From Orlajensenia leifsoniae (GTDB lineage Bacteria > Actinomycetota > Actinomycetes > Actinomycetales > Microbacteriaceae), in assembly GCF_004570845.1 (NCBI RefSeq), contig NZ_SPQZ01000003.1, positions 372,001 through 436,000 of the forward strand: a stretch of 64,000 nt of DNA, read 5' to 3'. The position numbers and the translations under genes were made by a program. Under the pieces are notes generated by a model, which was given only the letters and a program-made list of their open reading frames with translations, did not search any database and was not told the origin of the DNA. Below are positions 28,030-37,470 of the stretch, one piece after another (position 1 is the stretch's first letter; each line of letters opens with the position of its first letter).

Positions 28030-29652
28030 TCAGCCTCGCCGCAGCCGGGCGAGGATCGGATCGAGGAACACCCGGAACTCGGCCGAGCGGAGCAGGAGCA
28101 GTCCGCCGGCGTACAAAGCACTCATGACGGCACCGATGATCACCATGCTGATGATCGCCCCGAACCGTCCGGACACGGCGAATCCGCCCGGGGTGGTGCC
28201 GCCGAGGGCGATGAGAAGCCCCACACCCGCAGCGATGGGCACGACAGCTGCGGCGAGGTACTTTCCGAGACTGCGGAGGATGCGTGCGCCGTCGAGGGAC
28301 CCCAGTCGACGGTGGAGAAGGATGATCGCGAGGGTCAGCTGCAGAATGCAGGCGATGCTGACGGATGCCGCGATGCCGATGGCGGTAAGGGACAGGGGAA
28401 GCATCAGGCAGAGCAGCACCAGCACGGTGACGACGATGGTCTGGAACAGCGTGAAGAAGAACGGTGTGCGGGTGTCGCCGAGCGCGTAGAAGGTGCGCTG
28501 CACGACGAAGAGGATGCAGAACGGGACGAGCCCGATGACGTACGCGATGATCACGTTGCCGAAGGCCTGCACCTGGTCGAACGAGACGCTGCTGAACACG
28601 GCGCTGAACGGATAGGCGCAGACGATGAGGCCCGCTGCAGCGAGAACGATGATCAGGCTGATGCCGCGAGTGGCTGAGGAGACGTCGGTGCGCAGGTCTG
28701 AGAGCCGGTCGTGCGAGACGTGCTCGGCCATGCGGGTGAAGTAGGCGGTCGCGATCGAGACCGTGATCACCGAGTGGGGGAGCATGAAGATGAGCCAGGC
28801 ATTGGAGAGGGCCGTTGCGGAGGGATTGCCCTCGGGGCCGGATGCGCTGCCGACGACGATGGTCTCGACGACACCCGCGAGGCTGGTGAGGACGAGCATG
28901 CCGAAGGTCCAGCTGGCCATCCGGCCCGCGGATCCGAGGCCCACCCCGCGCCACCTGAAGTCGGGGCGGTACCGGAGTCCGATGCGGCGCCAGAAGTAGA
29001 ACAGCACGATCGCCTGCGCCGCCACACCCAGGGTTGCCGAGCCACCGATGACGGCGATCATCGCCGGGGTCCAGTCCGAGGCGACGCGCACGCCGTCTGA
29101 ATCGGCGCCGAAGAGGAGCACGAAGGTGGCGAGACCGGCGATGGCGACGACGTTGTTGAGCACTGGGGCCCACGTGTACGGGCCGAACGAGCGCCGGGCG
29201 TTGAGGACCTCGCCGAGGACCGTGTACAGGCCGTAGAAGAAGATCTGCGGGAGGCACCAGAAGGCGAAGGCCGTGACCAGCGCACGCTGGTCAGGGGAGA
29301 GGAGCGGGCCGAGGATGAGGCTGAGCACAGGGGCGAGGAGCGTGGCGAGGACCGCCGTACCCGCGAGGATGACGAGGGCGACCGTCACGAGCTTGTTGAT
29401 GTACGCGACTCCACCGTCGGCGTGAAGCCCCGCCCGGACGATCTGCGGCACCAGGACCGCGCTGAGCACTCCCCCGGCGACGATGGCGTAGATCGTGTTC
29501 GGCAGCTGGTTGGCGATGGTGAACGCGTCGGTGCTGACACCGACGAGGCCGATCGTGCTCACCAGCAGGATCGCCTTCACGAACCCGAGGATGCGGGAGA
29601 CGATCGTGCCGGAGGCGAGGAAGGCGCTCGCGCGGCCGATGCCGTCAGCCAC
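28030..29652 (-). CDS. murJ: lipid II flippase MurJ
   Basis: A 540-residue MATE-like flippase with about 14 membrane helices, including the MurJ region VSTDAFTIANQLPNTIYAIVAGG. It moves lipid II across the membrane for cell-wall synthesis. The GTG start at 29652 overlaps the DUF6049 stop by 8 nt and has a GAGGAG site. It lacks the C-terminal pseudokinase and extracytoplasmic domains seen in mycobacterial MviN. The order pcnA, DUF6049, murJ, trxB is conserved in actinobacteria. Confidence 0.94.
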   Translation of the reverse strand: MADGIGRASAFLASGTIVSRILGFVKAILLVSTIGLVGVSTDAFTIANQLPNTIYAIVAGGVLSAVLVPQIVRAGLHADGGVAYINKLVTVALVILAGTAVLATLLAPVLSLILGPLLSPDQRALVTAFAFWCLPQIFFYGLYTVLGEVLNARRSFGPYTWAPVLNNVVAIAGLATFVLLFGADSDGVRVASDWTPAMIAVIGGSATLGVAAQAIVLFYFWRRIGLRYRPDFRWRGVGLGSAGRMASWTFGMLVLTSLAGVVETIVVGSASGPEGNPSATALSNAWLIFMLPHSVITVSIATAYFTRMAEHVSHDRLSDLRTDVSSATRGISLIIVLAAAGLIVCAYPFSAVFSSVSFDQVQAFGNVIIAYVIGLVPFCILFVVQRTFYALGDTRTPFFFTLFQTIVVTVLVLLCLMLPLSLTAIGIAASVSIACILQLTLAIILLHRRLGSLDGARILRSLGKYLAAAVVPIAAGVGLLIALGGTTPGGFAVSGRFGAIISMVIIGAVMSALYAGGLLLLRSAEFRVFLDPILARLRRG

Positions 29653-32146
29653 GCGGCTCCTCGGTGTCGGCCTCGTGCTCGGCGTCGGCTGTAACCGCAT
29701 CATCCGGTTCGGAGTCGTCGACCGCGGTGGGCGTCGATGTAACCGCATCAGAGGGTTCAGGCGTTTCGGTACCGGCATCCGAAACCGTATTCGCCCCGCG
29801 ATCTGCGGTTTCCGGGGATTCGGGCGCCTCGGTGGAACCCGCGGAGGCCGCGGCACGCTCCCGCCGACGACGTCGGATGGTGCGCACGACCCCGAAGCCG
29901 AAGAACAGCACCACGAGCGTTCCGAGGATGGCGGCCCCGATGCCCTCCCAGTCGGCGTGCACATTGGCGACAACGGTGTACGGCTCGCCGATCGCGACGC
30001 CGGTGGCGCTCGTCAGGGCGATCGTGAGCCCGACCGTGCCGCTTCCCACCTGGGCGCTGACGGGGATCTTCACCGACGAGCTCGACCCGGCCTCGACCGT
30101 GACATCCACCCCGTCATCGACGACGAGCCGGCCGTTCGACGGGGTCGCCTCGACGCGCACGGTCACCGCCGAGGTGAAGTCGTTCTTGATGGAGACGGGG
30201 ATCGCCGTCGGGCTGCCGACGACGAGCACTGAACTCGACGGTGACACCGAGACCGAGTTCAGCGTCGCGACGCTCGCCTCCCGGTGTTCGGCGAGGGCCT
30301 CCGCCCAGTCTCCGGGCCGGGGAATCCAGCCGATGGAGAGGAGACCGAGCATCTCCGACCGCTCGCGTCCGGTCAGGACCGTCGGATCGGTGAGCGCGGT
30401 CGAGAACGCCGTGAGCGCCGCCTCGTCCTCGAGCAGGGGAGGAACGACGGCGACCCGATCAGCGGGCTCTCCCACGTCGGAGAGGGCGACGGATGCCGCG
30501 GGCGAACCGAGCGACGAGAGCAGGGGTGCCGGAGCCGCCCACGCGAGCTGCGCGATGGCATCCAGCGTGGCCGGGAGGCGCGCCGCCGTCGGGGGCCAGC
30601 CACGGTCGAGCGCCGCCAGCACCGTGGACGGAGTGTCGCCCTCGGAGGAGGCGACGGCGAGGATGGCGGCCACCTCGTCCATCGCGGTGCGCCAGTCGAG
30701 GTCGGTGACCGAGCCGACGGCCGCGCTCAGCGCCGTGGACAGGCGATCGTCGGCGAGAGCGACGATCACGTCGCCATCGTTCGCGACGGCAGACGCACGC
30801 GGGGTCGTCGTGCCGGGATCGGCGAGATCGGAACTCGAGACGATGGTGGTGGTGAGGCCGTTGGCGGCGAAGACCGCGGGGTCGGGCGCGGCGACGGTGC
30901 CGGCATCGGGCCAGGCGACGTTGGTGGCGGTGTACGGCCACGACAGCAGGTCGGCGAGGGTGGGCTGCACCGTCGGCATCGCCGCGCTCGGGGAGACCGT
31001 CGGCTCCTCGGTCGGCAGCGGCGCCTCGGTGGATCCCGGGGTCGGGGTGGCTGCATCCGTGCTGCGCACCCCGGAATCGGAGGAGCTGGGCTCGGCTGCG
31101 GGCGATTCTGTGGCGGTCGGCGTGGGCGTGGGCGTGGGCGTCGGCGTCGCGGTCTCACCGGAGAAGTTCGCGGGGTCGATGGCGTAATCGAGCGATGTGG
31201 GGCCGAGCAACTCGGTCAGGCCGGCCTGAGCCTGCAGGGCCAGGTCGGCATCGGCCCATGCCAGGGGGAAGGTCTCGTTGTCGAGGGCGGCGAGTTGCTC
31301 CAGCCACGCGACAGCGGTCTCGGGCGCACTCGTTCCGAGCAGGCGGATCGACGCGATGATCATCGGATCGATGCCGACGGCGACCTCTCGACCGACCACG
31401 CCATCCAGCTGTTTCGTGAGCAGGCCGCCCGGCCGGGTGAGCTGGGCGAGGTCGTCGGCGGTCAGGATCCCGGTCGCGCTGACAGGGGCGGTGATGCTCA
31501 TGGCCACAGCGACGGGCGTCACCGGCGTCGGTTCCCCGGCGTACCAGGTGACGGTCCCCCGGCCCTCGGCCACGTCGGCATCGCCCGACGTGTATGTGGC
31601 GGCGATTCCGCGCGCTCCCCACTCCGAACCGGTGAGGTCGACGGATGCCGCCGGGATCGACGCGGTGAGCGTGGTCTTGTCTGCGGGAGCGAGCCGCGGA
31701 ACGTCGACGGTGACGGTGGGTCCGGCATCCGTCACCGACGAGTCCTCCTCATCGGCCGGGGCGTCGAGCCACGCGTCGAGTTCGCCGCGGGTCGCGATGC
31801 GGGCGGGGTCGAGCACCACCTCGACGGCTCCGGGGTCGATTGCCGACGTTCCGGCGTTGGTGATGGTGAGCGTGACGATGAGGTCCTGACCGGGACTGAG
31901 CTGGGGGTCCGTGGCGAGCGAGACCGTGACGTCGCCGGGGTCCGCGGCTGCGGCGACGGCCGACAGGGTTCCAGGTGCAGCGCCAGCGGCGGACGGAGTC
32001 GACGCGCCAGCCGACGGCACGATGAGGCCGCAGACGGCCAGCGCGAGACCGCCGAGAGCCGCCGCCGCGGCGACGCGCAGGGGCACACGGCGGCCGGAGG
32101 ACAGGGGAGGTGCCGACCGACGCGCAGCATCGGTGTCGGCCATCAT
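29645..32146 (-). CDS. DUF6049 family secreted, membrane-anchored protein
   Basis: An 833-residue protein. It has a signal peptide (about residues 19-48, ending SAGAS), an Ig-like domain (VSLATDPQLSPGQDLIVTLTI), a large mixed domain interrupted by a Thr-Pro linker of five TP pairs (31119-31148), a second beta domain, one membrane helix near residues 735-757 and an acidic cytoplasmic tail. It is the constant partner of murJ, so a role in wall synthesis or export is plausible but unproven. The start at 32146 lies 7 nt after a TAGAAT -10 element and has no ribosome site, suggesting a leaderless message. Confidence 0.85.
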   Translation of the reverse strand: MMADTDAARRSAPPLSSGRRVPLRVAAAAALGGLALAVCGLIVPSAGASTPSAAGAAPGTLSAVAAAADPGDVTVSLATDPQLSPGQDLIVTLTITNAGTSAIDPGAVEVVLDPARIATRGELDAWLDAPADEEDSSVTDAGPTVTVDVPRLAPADKTTLTASIPAASVDLTGSEWGARGIAATYTSGDADVAEGRGTVTWYAGEPTPVTPVAVAMSITAPVSATGILTADDLAQLTRPGGLLTKQLDGVVGREVAVGIDPMIIASIRLLGTSAPETAVAWLEQLAALDNETFPLAWADADLALQAQAGLTELLGPTSLDYAIDPANFSGETATPTPTPTPTPTATESPAAEPSSSDSGVRSTDAATPTPGSTEAPLPTEEPTVSPSAAMPTVQPTLADLLSWPYTATNVAWPDAGTVAAPDPAVFAANGLTTTIVSSSDLADPGTTTPRASAVANDGDVIVALADDRLSTALSAAVGSVTDLDWRTAMDEVAAILAVASSEGDTPSTVLAALDRGWPPTAARLPATLDAIAQLAWAAPAPLLSSLGSPAASVALSDVGEPADRVAVVPPLLEDEAALTAFSTALTDPTVLTGRERSEMLGLLSIGWIPRPGDWAEALAEHREASVATLNSVSVSPSSSVLVVGSPTAIPVSIKNDFTSAVTVRVEATPSNGRLVVDDGVDVTVEAGSSSSVKIPVSAQVGSGTVGLTIALTSATGVAIGEPYTVVANVHADWEGIGAAILGTLVVLFFGFGVVRTIRRRRRERAAASAGSTEAPESPETADRGANTVSDAGTETPEPSDAVTSTPTAVDDSEPDDAVTADAEHEADTEEPRG
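31119..31148. repeat. hexanucleotide repeat in DUF6049 gene
   Basis: Five tandem GGCGTG/GGCGTC units encode the Thr-Pro linker on the minus strand. Unit number could change by slippage without shifting the frame. Confidence 0.8.
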
Positions 32147-32153
32147 GCGTGAG

Positions 32154-32159
32154 ATTCTA
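32154..32159 (-). promoter_or_regulatory. leaderless -10 element of the DUF6049-murJ operon
   Basis: TAGAAT on the minus strand, 7 nt before the ATG at 32146. There is no Shine-Dalgarno sequence. Confidence 0.5.
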
Positions 32160-32229
32160 CGGCGTGGGGGCTGCTCGGCTCCTGTGCGCCGAGCCGAGGG
32201 GTCATTCTTCGACGCTCTACCATGGAGGC

Positions 32230-33663
32230 ATGCAGAGCGTCGCGGCAGCCCTCGTGCGGTTGGGTGAAGTCGCCTCCTCCCCCACCGTCTCCCGTCTGGC
32301 GACCGCCTTCGCCGCCGCCGGGCACGAACTGGCCCTCGTCGGAGGCCCTGTGCGCGACGCCTTCCTCGGGCGGGTGGCACACGACCTCGACTTCACGACG
32401 GATGCCACTCCCGACCAGATCCTCGCGATCATCACGCCCATCAGTGAGGCGCACTGGGACATCGGCCGGCAGTTCGGCACCATCGGGGCGAAGATCGCTG
32501 GCGAGACCGTCGAGGTCACCACCTATCGCGCAGACAGCTACGACGGTGAGAGCCGCAAGCCCGACGTCGTCTTCGGTTCCTCTCTCGAGGACGACCTCCT
32601 CAGGCGCGACTTCACCGTGAACGCCCTCGCGCTGCGCCTGCCCGAGATGAAGCTGGTCGACCCGTCGGGCGGCATCGACGACATGCTCGAGGGGCGCCTG
32701 CGCACGCCGTCCTCCCCCGCCGTCTCCTTCGGCGACGACCCGCTCCGCATGATGCGGGCCTGCAGGTTCACGGCCCAGCTCGGCTTCCTCGTCGACGACG
32801 AGACCGAGGCCGCGCTCATCGAGCTGGCCCCCAGCATCGACCGCATCTCGGCTGAGCGGGTGAACGAGGAGCTCTCCAAGCTCCTGAAGACCGATGAGCC
32901 GCGGCGCGGTCTCGAACTGCTCGTGGACTCCGGGCTGGCGGCCCGTGTTCTGCCCGAGCTGCCGGCGCTGCGTCTCGAGGTCGACGAGCATCACCATCAC
33001 AAGGACGTCTACCAGCACAGCCTCACCGTGCTCGAGCAGGCCATCGGCTATGAGAAGGCACGGGGCAATCTCGTCAGCCCCGACCTCACCCTGCGCCTCG
33101 CCGCACTCCTGCACGACATCGGCAAGCCGGCCACCCGCAAGCTGGAGGCCGGCGGAATCGTGAGCTTCCACCACCACGACGTCGTCGGCGCCAAGCTCGC
33201 TCGCAAGCGCCTGCGCGAACTGCGGTTCGACAACGACACCATCGCAGCGGTCTCGCGCCTCATCGAGCTGCACCTGCGCTTCTTCGGCTACACCGAGGGC
33301 GCATGGACCGACTCGGCCGTCAGACGCTACGTGCGCGACGCCGGCGACCAACTCGAGCGCCTGCACATCCTCACCCGCGCCGACGTCACGACCCGCAACA
33401 AGCGCAAGGCCGACCGCCTCGCGTTCGCCTATGACGACATCGAGCGACGGATGGCCGAGCTGGCCGAGAAGGAGGAGCTCGCGGCCGTTCGACCCGACCT
33501 CGACGGCGAGCAGATCATGGCGATCCTCGGCATCCGTCCGGGGAGAGAGGTGGGAGAGGCCTACAGGTTCCTCCTCGAACTGCGGCTCGACGACGGACCC
33601 CTCGGCGAGGAGGTCGCCGCCGAGCGCCTGCGTGCCTGGTGGGCGGAACGCTCCCCCGCCTGA
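32230..33663 (+). CDS. pcnA: CCA tRNA nucleotidyltransferase
   Basis: A 477-residue enzyme that adds or repairs the CCA end of tRNAs, needed here because the tRNA genes in this window do not encode CCA. The nucleotidyltransferase head shows LVGGPVRDAFLGR and DLDFTTDA (catalytic Asp pair). The RNA-binding region follows, with DDPLRMMRACRFTAQLGF. An HD domain with HHHHKDVYQHSL and LAALLHDIGKPAT suggests added phosphohydrolase activity. The GGAGG before ATG 32230 is too close to act as a ribosome site; TACCAT 6 nt upstream suggests a leaderless message. Confidence 0.94.
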   Translation: MQSVAAALVRLGEVASSPTVSRLATAFAAAGHELALVGGPVRDAFLGRVAHDLDFTTDATPDQILAIITPISEAHWDIGRQFGTIGAKIAGETVEVTTYRADSYDGESRKPDVVFGSSLEDDLLRRDFTVNALALRLPEMKLVDPSGGIDDMLEGRLRTPSSPAVSFGDDPLRMMRACRFTAQLGFLVDDETEAALIELAPSIDRISAERVNEELSKLLKTDEPRRGLELLVDSGLAARVLPELPALRLEVDEHHHHKDVYQHSLTVLEQAIGYEKARGNLVSPDLTLRLAALLHDIGKPATRKLEAGGIVSFHHHDVVGAKLARKRLRELRFDNDTIAAVSRLIELHLRFFGYTEGAWTDSAVRRYVRDAGDQLERLHILTRADVTTRNKRKADRLAFAYDDIERRMAELAEKEELAAVRPDLDGEQIMAILGIRPGREVGEAYRFLLELRLDDGPLGEEVAAERLRAWWAERSPA

Positions 33664-33690
33664 CGTCTGCCCGGCCCCCTGACTGGGAGT

Positions 33691-33712
33691 TCGAGACGGA
33701 TGCCGGTCTCGA
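33691..33712 (+). terminator. probable pcnA terminator
   Basis: A 7-bp stem TCGAGAC/GTCTCGA with an 8-nt loop, about 28 bp after the pcnA stop. There is no T-run. Confidence 0.45.
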
Positions 33713-33797
33713 GGTGCGCTGAGGCCCCGCATCCGTTACTCTGGGAAGGTTGCCCGTGTGCCGCGATTGTGCGGCCTCCACGAATCAACACATGCAC

Positions 33798-33849
33798 AAC
33801 CCTCCTGTTGCAGAAATACTGCAGCCGTTCAGTCCGAAGGAGGTGGGTT
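33798..33849 (+). promoter_or_regulatory. rpsF leader with possible S6:S18-binding structure
   Basis: AACCCTCC (33798-33805) can pair with GGAGGTGGGTT (33839-33849), which contains the rpsF ribosome site. Inside lies the hairpin TGCAG-AAATA-CTGCA (33809-33823), followed by a CCG (33825-33827). This resembles the known S6:S18-responsive leader, in which CCG next to a hairpin binds the protein pair. Confidence 0.5.
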
Positions 33850-33853
33850 AGTC

Positions 33854-34282
33854 ATGCATCAGTACGAATTGATGGTCATCCTCGATCCCGAGATCGATGA
33901 GCGCACCGTCGCTCCGAGCCTCGACAAGTTCCTCAATGTGGTGCGTAACGATGGTGGATCCATCGACAACGTCGACATCTGGGGCCGTCGTCGTCTCGCC
34001 TACGAGATCAACAAGAAGAACGAGGGCATCTACGCCGTCGTCAACTTCACCGCAGAGCCGGCCACCACGTCGGAGCTCGACCGCCAGCTGGGTCTCAGCG
34101 AGGCAGTCATGCGCACCAAGGTGCTCCGTGCCGAAGAGGGCATCGCCCAGGTCGCAGCCGCCAAGAAGCTCGCCGACGAGAAGGCCGCCCGCAAGGCAGC
34201 CAACCCGAAGGCCGTCGTCGACGCGAAGCCCGAGGCAGCTGCTCCCAAGGCCGACGCCGCCAAGGTCGAGAAGGACGCCTAG
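33854..34282 (+). CDS. rpsF: 30S ribosomal protein S6
   Basis: A 142-residue S6 starting at ATG 33854 ([15 protein letters not shown]). The first 96 residues are the S6 ferredoxin-like fold. The rest is an Ala/Lys-rich tail ([17 protein letters not shown] and on), longer than in E. coli, as is usual in this family. It pairs with S18 in the 30S platform. First gene of the rpsF-ssb-rpsR-rplI operon. Confidence 0.98.
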   Translation: MHQYELMVILDPEIDERTVAPSLDKFLNVVRNDGGSIDNVDIWGRRRLAYEINKKNEGIYAVVNFTAEPATTSELDRQLGLSEAVMRTKVLRAEEGIAQVAAAKKLADEKAARKAANPKAVVDAKPEAAAPKADAAKVEKDA

Positions 34283-34287
34283 TCCCC

Positions 34288-34791
34288 ATGGCCGGCGAGA
34301 CCGTAATCACCGTGGTGGGCAACCTCACTGCAGATCCCGAACTGCGTTACACGCAGGGCGGACTGGCGGTTGCCAACTTCACCATCGCATCCACTCCTCG
34401 CAGCTTCGACCGTGCGTCGAACGAGTGGAAGGATGGCGAGGCTCTGTTCCTGCGCGCGAGCGTCTGGCGTGAATTCGCCGAGCACGTCGCAGGGTCCCTC
34501 ACCAAGGGTTCCCGTGTCATCGCTTCCGGGCGTCTCAAGCAGCGTTCCTACGAGACGAAGGAAGGCGAGAAGCGCACCAGCTTCGAGCTCGAGATCGACG
34601 AGATCGGTCCTTCCCTCCGGTACGCCACCGCGTCGCTGACGCGCGCGCAGTCGTCCGGACCTCGTGGCGGAGGCGCCCCTGCGGGCGGCTCCGACGAGCC
34701 GTGGGCACCGAGCGCACCCGCAGCCGCCGCTTCCGGTGGTTCGGATGTCTGGGCCACCCCGGGCAGCTACAGCGACGAGACCCCCTTCTAG
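34288..34791 (+). CDS. ssb: single-stranded DNA-binding protein
   Basis: A 167-residue SSB with an OB fold ([20 protein letters not shown], then [22 protein letters not shown]), a Gly/Ala/Pro-rich linker and the acidic tip SDETPF that docks repair and replication partners. The tip lacks the usual DDDIPF but keeps acidic residues and the final PF. It lies 5 nt after rpsF. Confidence 0.98.
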   Translation: MAGETVITVVGNLTADPELRYTQGGLAVANFTIASTPRSFDRASNEWKDGEALFLRASVWREFAEHVAGSLTKGSRVIASGRLKQRSYETKEGEKRTSFELEIDEIGPSLRYATASLTRAQSSGPRGGGAPAGGSDEPWAPSAPAAAASGGSDVWATPGSYSDETPF

Positions 34792-34857
34792 GCCGAGAGG
34801 CCTGACACGGATGCCGCTTCGGCATCCGCGCAGAATTACTTCAACTAAGGAATAACA

Positions 34858-35118
34858 ATGGCTGGAAAGAGCAGCGGCGACCGCCGCAAGCCGCTCCGCG
34901 GAGGCAAGGGCAAGAACGCCGCCCCCGCAAAGAGCATCCGCGTCGGCGTCATCGACTACAAGGATGTCGCGACGCTTCGCAAGTTCATCTCCGAGCGTGG
35001 AAAGATCCGCGCCCGCCGTATCACCGGCGTCTCCGTTCAGGAGCAGCGCCTTATCGCCCGTGCCGTCAAGAACGCCCGCGAGATGGCCCTGCTGCCGTAC
35101 GCCGGCAGCGGCCGCTAA
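34858..35118 (+). CDS. rpsR: 30S ribosomal protein S18, zinc-independent type
   Basis: An 86-residue S18 with the core [19 protein letters not shown] and [19 protein letters not shown]. The N-terminal part ([14 protein letters not shown]) lacks the cysteines of zinc-binding S18. It is the only S18 copy seen in the window. Confidence 0.97.
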   Translation: MAGKSSGDRRKPLRGGKGKNAAPAKSIRVGVIDYKDVATLRKFISERGKIRARRITGVSVQEQRLIARAVKNAREMALLPYAGSGR

Positions 35119-35129
35119 GGAGCACCGAC

Positions 35130-35582
35130 ATGTCAAAACTCATTCTGACGCACGAGGTCACCGGCCTCGGAACCGCCGGTGACGTCGTCGAGGTCAAGAA
35201 CGGCTACGCCCGCAACTACCTCATCCCCCAGGGCTTCGCAGTTTCGTGGAGCCGCGGTGGCGAGAAGCAGATCGAGCAGATCAAGGCGGCTCGCGCCGCT
35301 CGTGAGCTCGCGACGCACGACGAGGCAGTCGCCCTCAAGAACGCCCTCGAGGGCACCAAGGTCAAGCTCGTCGTGAAGGCGGGTGCCGAGGGACGTCTCT
35401 TCGGCTCCGTCAAGACCGCCGATGTCGCCGACGCTGTGGCCGCTGCCGGCCTCGGTGCCATCGACAAGCGCAAGGTGGAGTTCTCGAACCCCATCAAGTC
35501 GGTCGGCGAGCACCAGGCGACCGTTCGTCTCTTCGACGAGCTGTCGGCCACGATCACCCTTCAGGTGGTCGCCGCCAAGTAA
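35130..35582 (+). CDS. rplI: 50S ribosomal protein L9
   Basis: A 150-residue L9 with the N-terminal domain ([33 protein letters not shown]), the long connecting helix and the C-terminal domain. Standard length; last gene of the operon, followed by a strong terminator. Confidence 0.98.
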   Translation: MSKLILTHEVTGLGTAGDVVEVKNGYARNYLIPQGFAVSWSRGGEKQIEQIKAARAARELATHDEAVALKNALEGTKVKLVVKAGAEGRLFGSVKTADVADAVAAAGLGAIDKRKVEFSNPIKSVGEHQATVRLFDELSATITLQVVAAK

Positions 35583-36095
35583 GGCTGCGAACACCTCGGT
35601 GTAGCGACGGGCTCAGGCCCGTCGCTACACCTGTTTAAGGGGATTGCACAAGCGCGATGAGGCCCGTATGAGCTTGAGTTACCCCCAATTCTGTGCACAG
35701 GGCTGTGTGAAGTCGAGCGACCTTCATGCAGTGATTCAAACAACTTTCCACACACAGGTGTGCACTACTTAATAACCTGATCAAATGGCATAAAGTGCCA
35801 GAAAATAGTTTGCTCTCCACAGCTGTTTCTACAGGCTTTGCACATGCAGTGCGGCGTTTCGCCCACGTTTCCCACAGCGTTATCCACAGGGCGAGTTGAG
35901 GCATTCGGATGGCGACCGTAGTGTTGGCCATCGCCGTCGATTCCGGTGGTCTCGACCGGCTCTGAACAGCGGTGGGCCGCACTGTCGGCGGGTGCTGTTC
36001 TGATGGTCTGAGAACGCCTCTCCGGGCGCTCCCACCGGCCCGAGAAGTGAACGCCGCTGCACCGGCACATCGAAGCATCATCCTGGAGGTACCGC
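35583..36095. other. rplI-dnaB intergenic region with DnaA boxes
   Basis: 513 bp without a gene. After the rplI terminator it becomes unusually A+T-rich (35760-35830) and carries CTTTCCACA (35744-35752), CTCTCCACA (35813-35821) and a perfect TTATCCACA (35880-35888). No clear vegetative promoter for dnaB is seen. Confidence 0.65.
35599..35630 (+). terminator. terminator of the rpsF operon
   Basis: A perfect 14-bp stem GTGTAGCGACGGGC with a 4-nt loop, followed by CTGTTT. It begins 17 bp past the rplI stop. Confidence 0.9.
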
Positions 36096-37469
36096 GTGTC
36101 GATCGCCCACCTTGGACTCGCCGAACCGTGGGACGGCGACGACGCTCGGAAGGCCGAACGCACTCCCCCGCACGACCTGCTCGCTGAGCAGAGCGCCCTC
36201 GGCGGCATGCTGCTCTCGAAGGACGCCGTCGCCGATGTCGTCGAGTCCGTTCGGGGCAACGACTTCTACGTTCCCAAGCACGAGCTCATCTACGACGCCA
36301 TCCTGTCGCTGTACTCGCACGGCGAGCCCACAGACGTCATCGCCGTCACCGACGAGCTCTCCAAGACCGGTGAGCTCTCCCGCGCCGGCGGCGCCGAGTA
36401 CCTCCACACCCTCACGGCGCTCGTGCCCACAGCGGCCAACGCCGGCTACTACGCCGAGATCGTCGCCGAGCGCGCCCTGCTGCGCCGCCTCGTCGAGGCA
36501 GGCACCCGCATCGTGCAGATGGGCTACGCGGCCGAGGGTGAGCCGCTCGACCTGGTCAACAACGCCCAGGCCGAGATCTACGCCGTCAACGGCAACACCG
36601 AGACCGAAGACTACGTTCCGCTGACGGATGCCGTCACCGTGGCCATCGACGAGATCGAGGCCGCCAAGCACACCGACGGCAAGATGACCGGCGTTCCCAC
36701 CGGCTTCGCCGACCTCGACGACCTCACCAACGGCTTCCACCCGGGTCAGATGATCATCGTCGCCGCGCGTCCCGCCCTCGGTAAGTCGACGCTCGCGCTC
36801 GACTTCGCCCGGGCCGCCGCCATCGGCAACAACATGCCCACCATCTTCTTCTCGCTCGAGATGGGGCGATCCGAGATCGCCATGCGCCTGCTCGCGGCCG
36901 AGGCATCCGTTCCCCTGCAGAGCATGCGCAAGGGAACCGTCGACTCACGCGACTGGACCACGATCGCCTCGACCCGCGGCCGCATCAACGACGCCCCGCT
37001 CTACATCGACGACTCGGCCAACCTCACTCTCGTCGAGATCCGCGCGAAGTGCCGTCGCCTGAAGCAGCGCATCGGCCTCAAGATGGTCGTCATCGACTAC
37101 CTCCAGCTCATGACCAGCGGCAAGCGCGTCGAGAGCCGCCAGCAGGAGGTCTCGGAGTTCTCGCGTGCCCTCAAGCTGCTCGCGAAGGAGCTGCAGGTTC
37201 CCGTCATCGCCCTGTCGCAGCTGAACCGTGGACCCGAGCAGCGCGCCGACAAGCTGCCGGCCATCTCCGACCTGCGTGAGTCCGGCTCCATCGAGCAGGA
37301 CGCCGACATGGTCATCCTGCTGCACCGCGAGAGCGCCTACGAAAAGGACAACCCGCGTGCCGGCGAGGCGGATCTCATCGTCGCCAAGCACCGTAACGGC
37401 CCGACCCGCACCGTCACCGTGGCCTTCCACGGCCATTTCTCACGGTTCGCCGACCTGGCGCAGGCGTAG
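36096..37469 (+). CDS. dnaB: replicative DNA helicase DnaB
   Basis: A 457-residue hexameric 5'-3' helicase. The N-terminal collar domain starts PPHDLLAEQSALGGMLLSKDA. The RecA-like domain has Walker A ARPALGKSTLALD (K230), Walker B MVVIDYLQLM and the arginine/DNA-binding segment LSQLNRGPEQR. There is no intein, unlike many actinobacterial dnaB genes. The GTG start at 36096 follows GGAGGT. Its loader is expected to be DciA (11384-11938). Confidence 0.98.
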   Translation: MSIAHLGLAEPWDGDDARKAERTPPHDLLAEQSALGGMLLSKDAVADVVESVRGNDFYVPKHELIYDAILSLYSHGEPTDVIAVTDELSKTGELSRAGGAEYLHTLTALVPTAANAGYYAEIVAERALLRRLVEAGTRIVQMGYAAEGEPLDLVNNAQAEIYAVNGNTETEDYVPLTDAVTVAIDEIEAAKHTDGKMTGVPTGFADLDDLTNGFHPGQMIIVAARPALGKSTLALDFARAAAIGNNMPTIFFSLEMGRSEIAMRLLAAEASVPLQSMRKGTVDSRDWTTIASTRGRINDAPLYIDDSANLTLVEIRAKCRRLKQRIGLKMVVIDYLQLMTSGKRVESRQQEVSEFSRALKLLAKELQVPVIALSQLNRGPEQRADKLPAISDLRESGSIEQDADMVILLHRESAYEKDNPRAGEADLIVAKHRNGPTRTVTVAFHGHFSRFADLAQA

Positions 37470-37470
37470 C

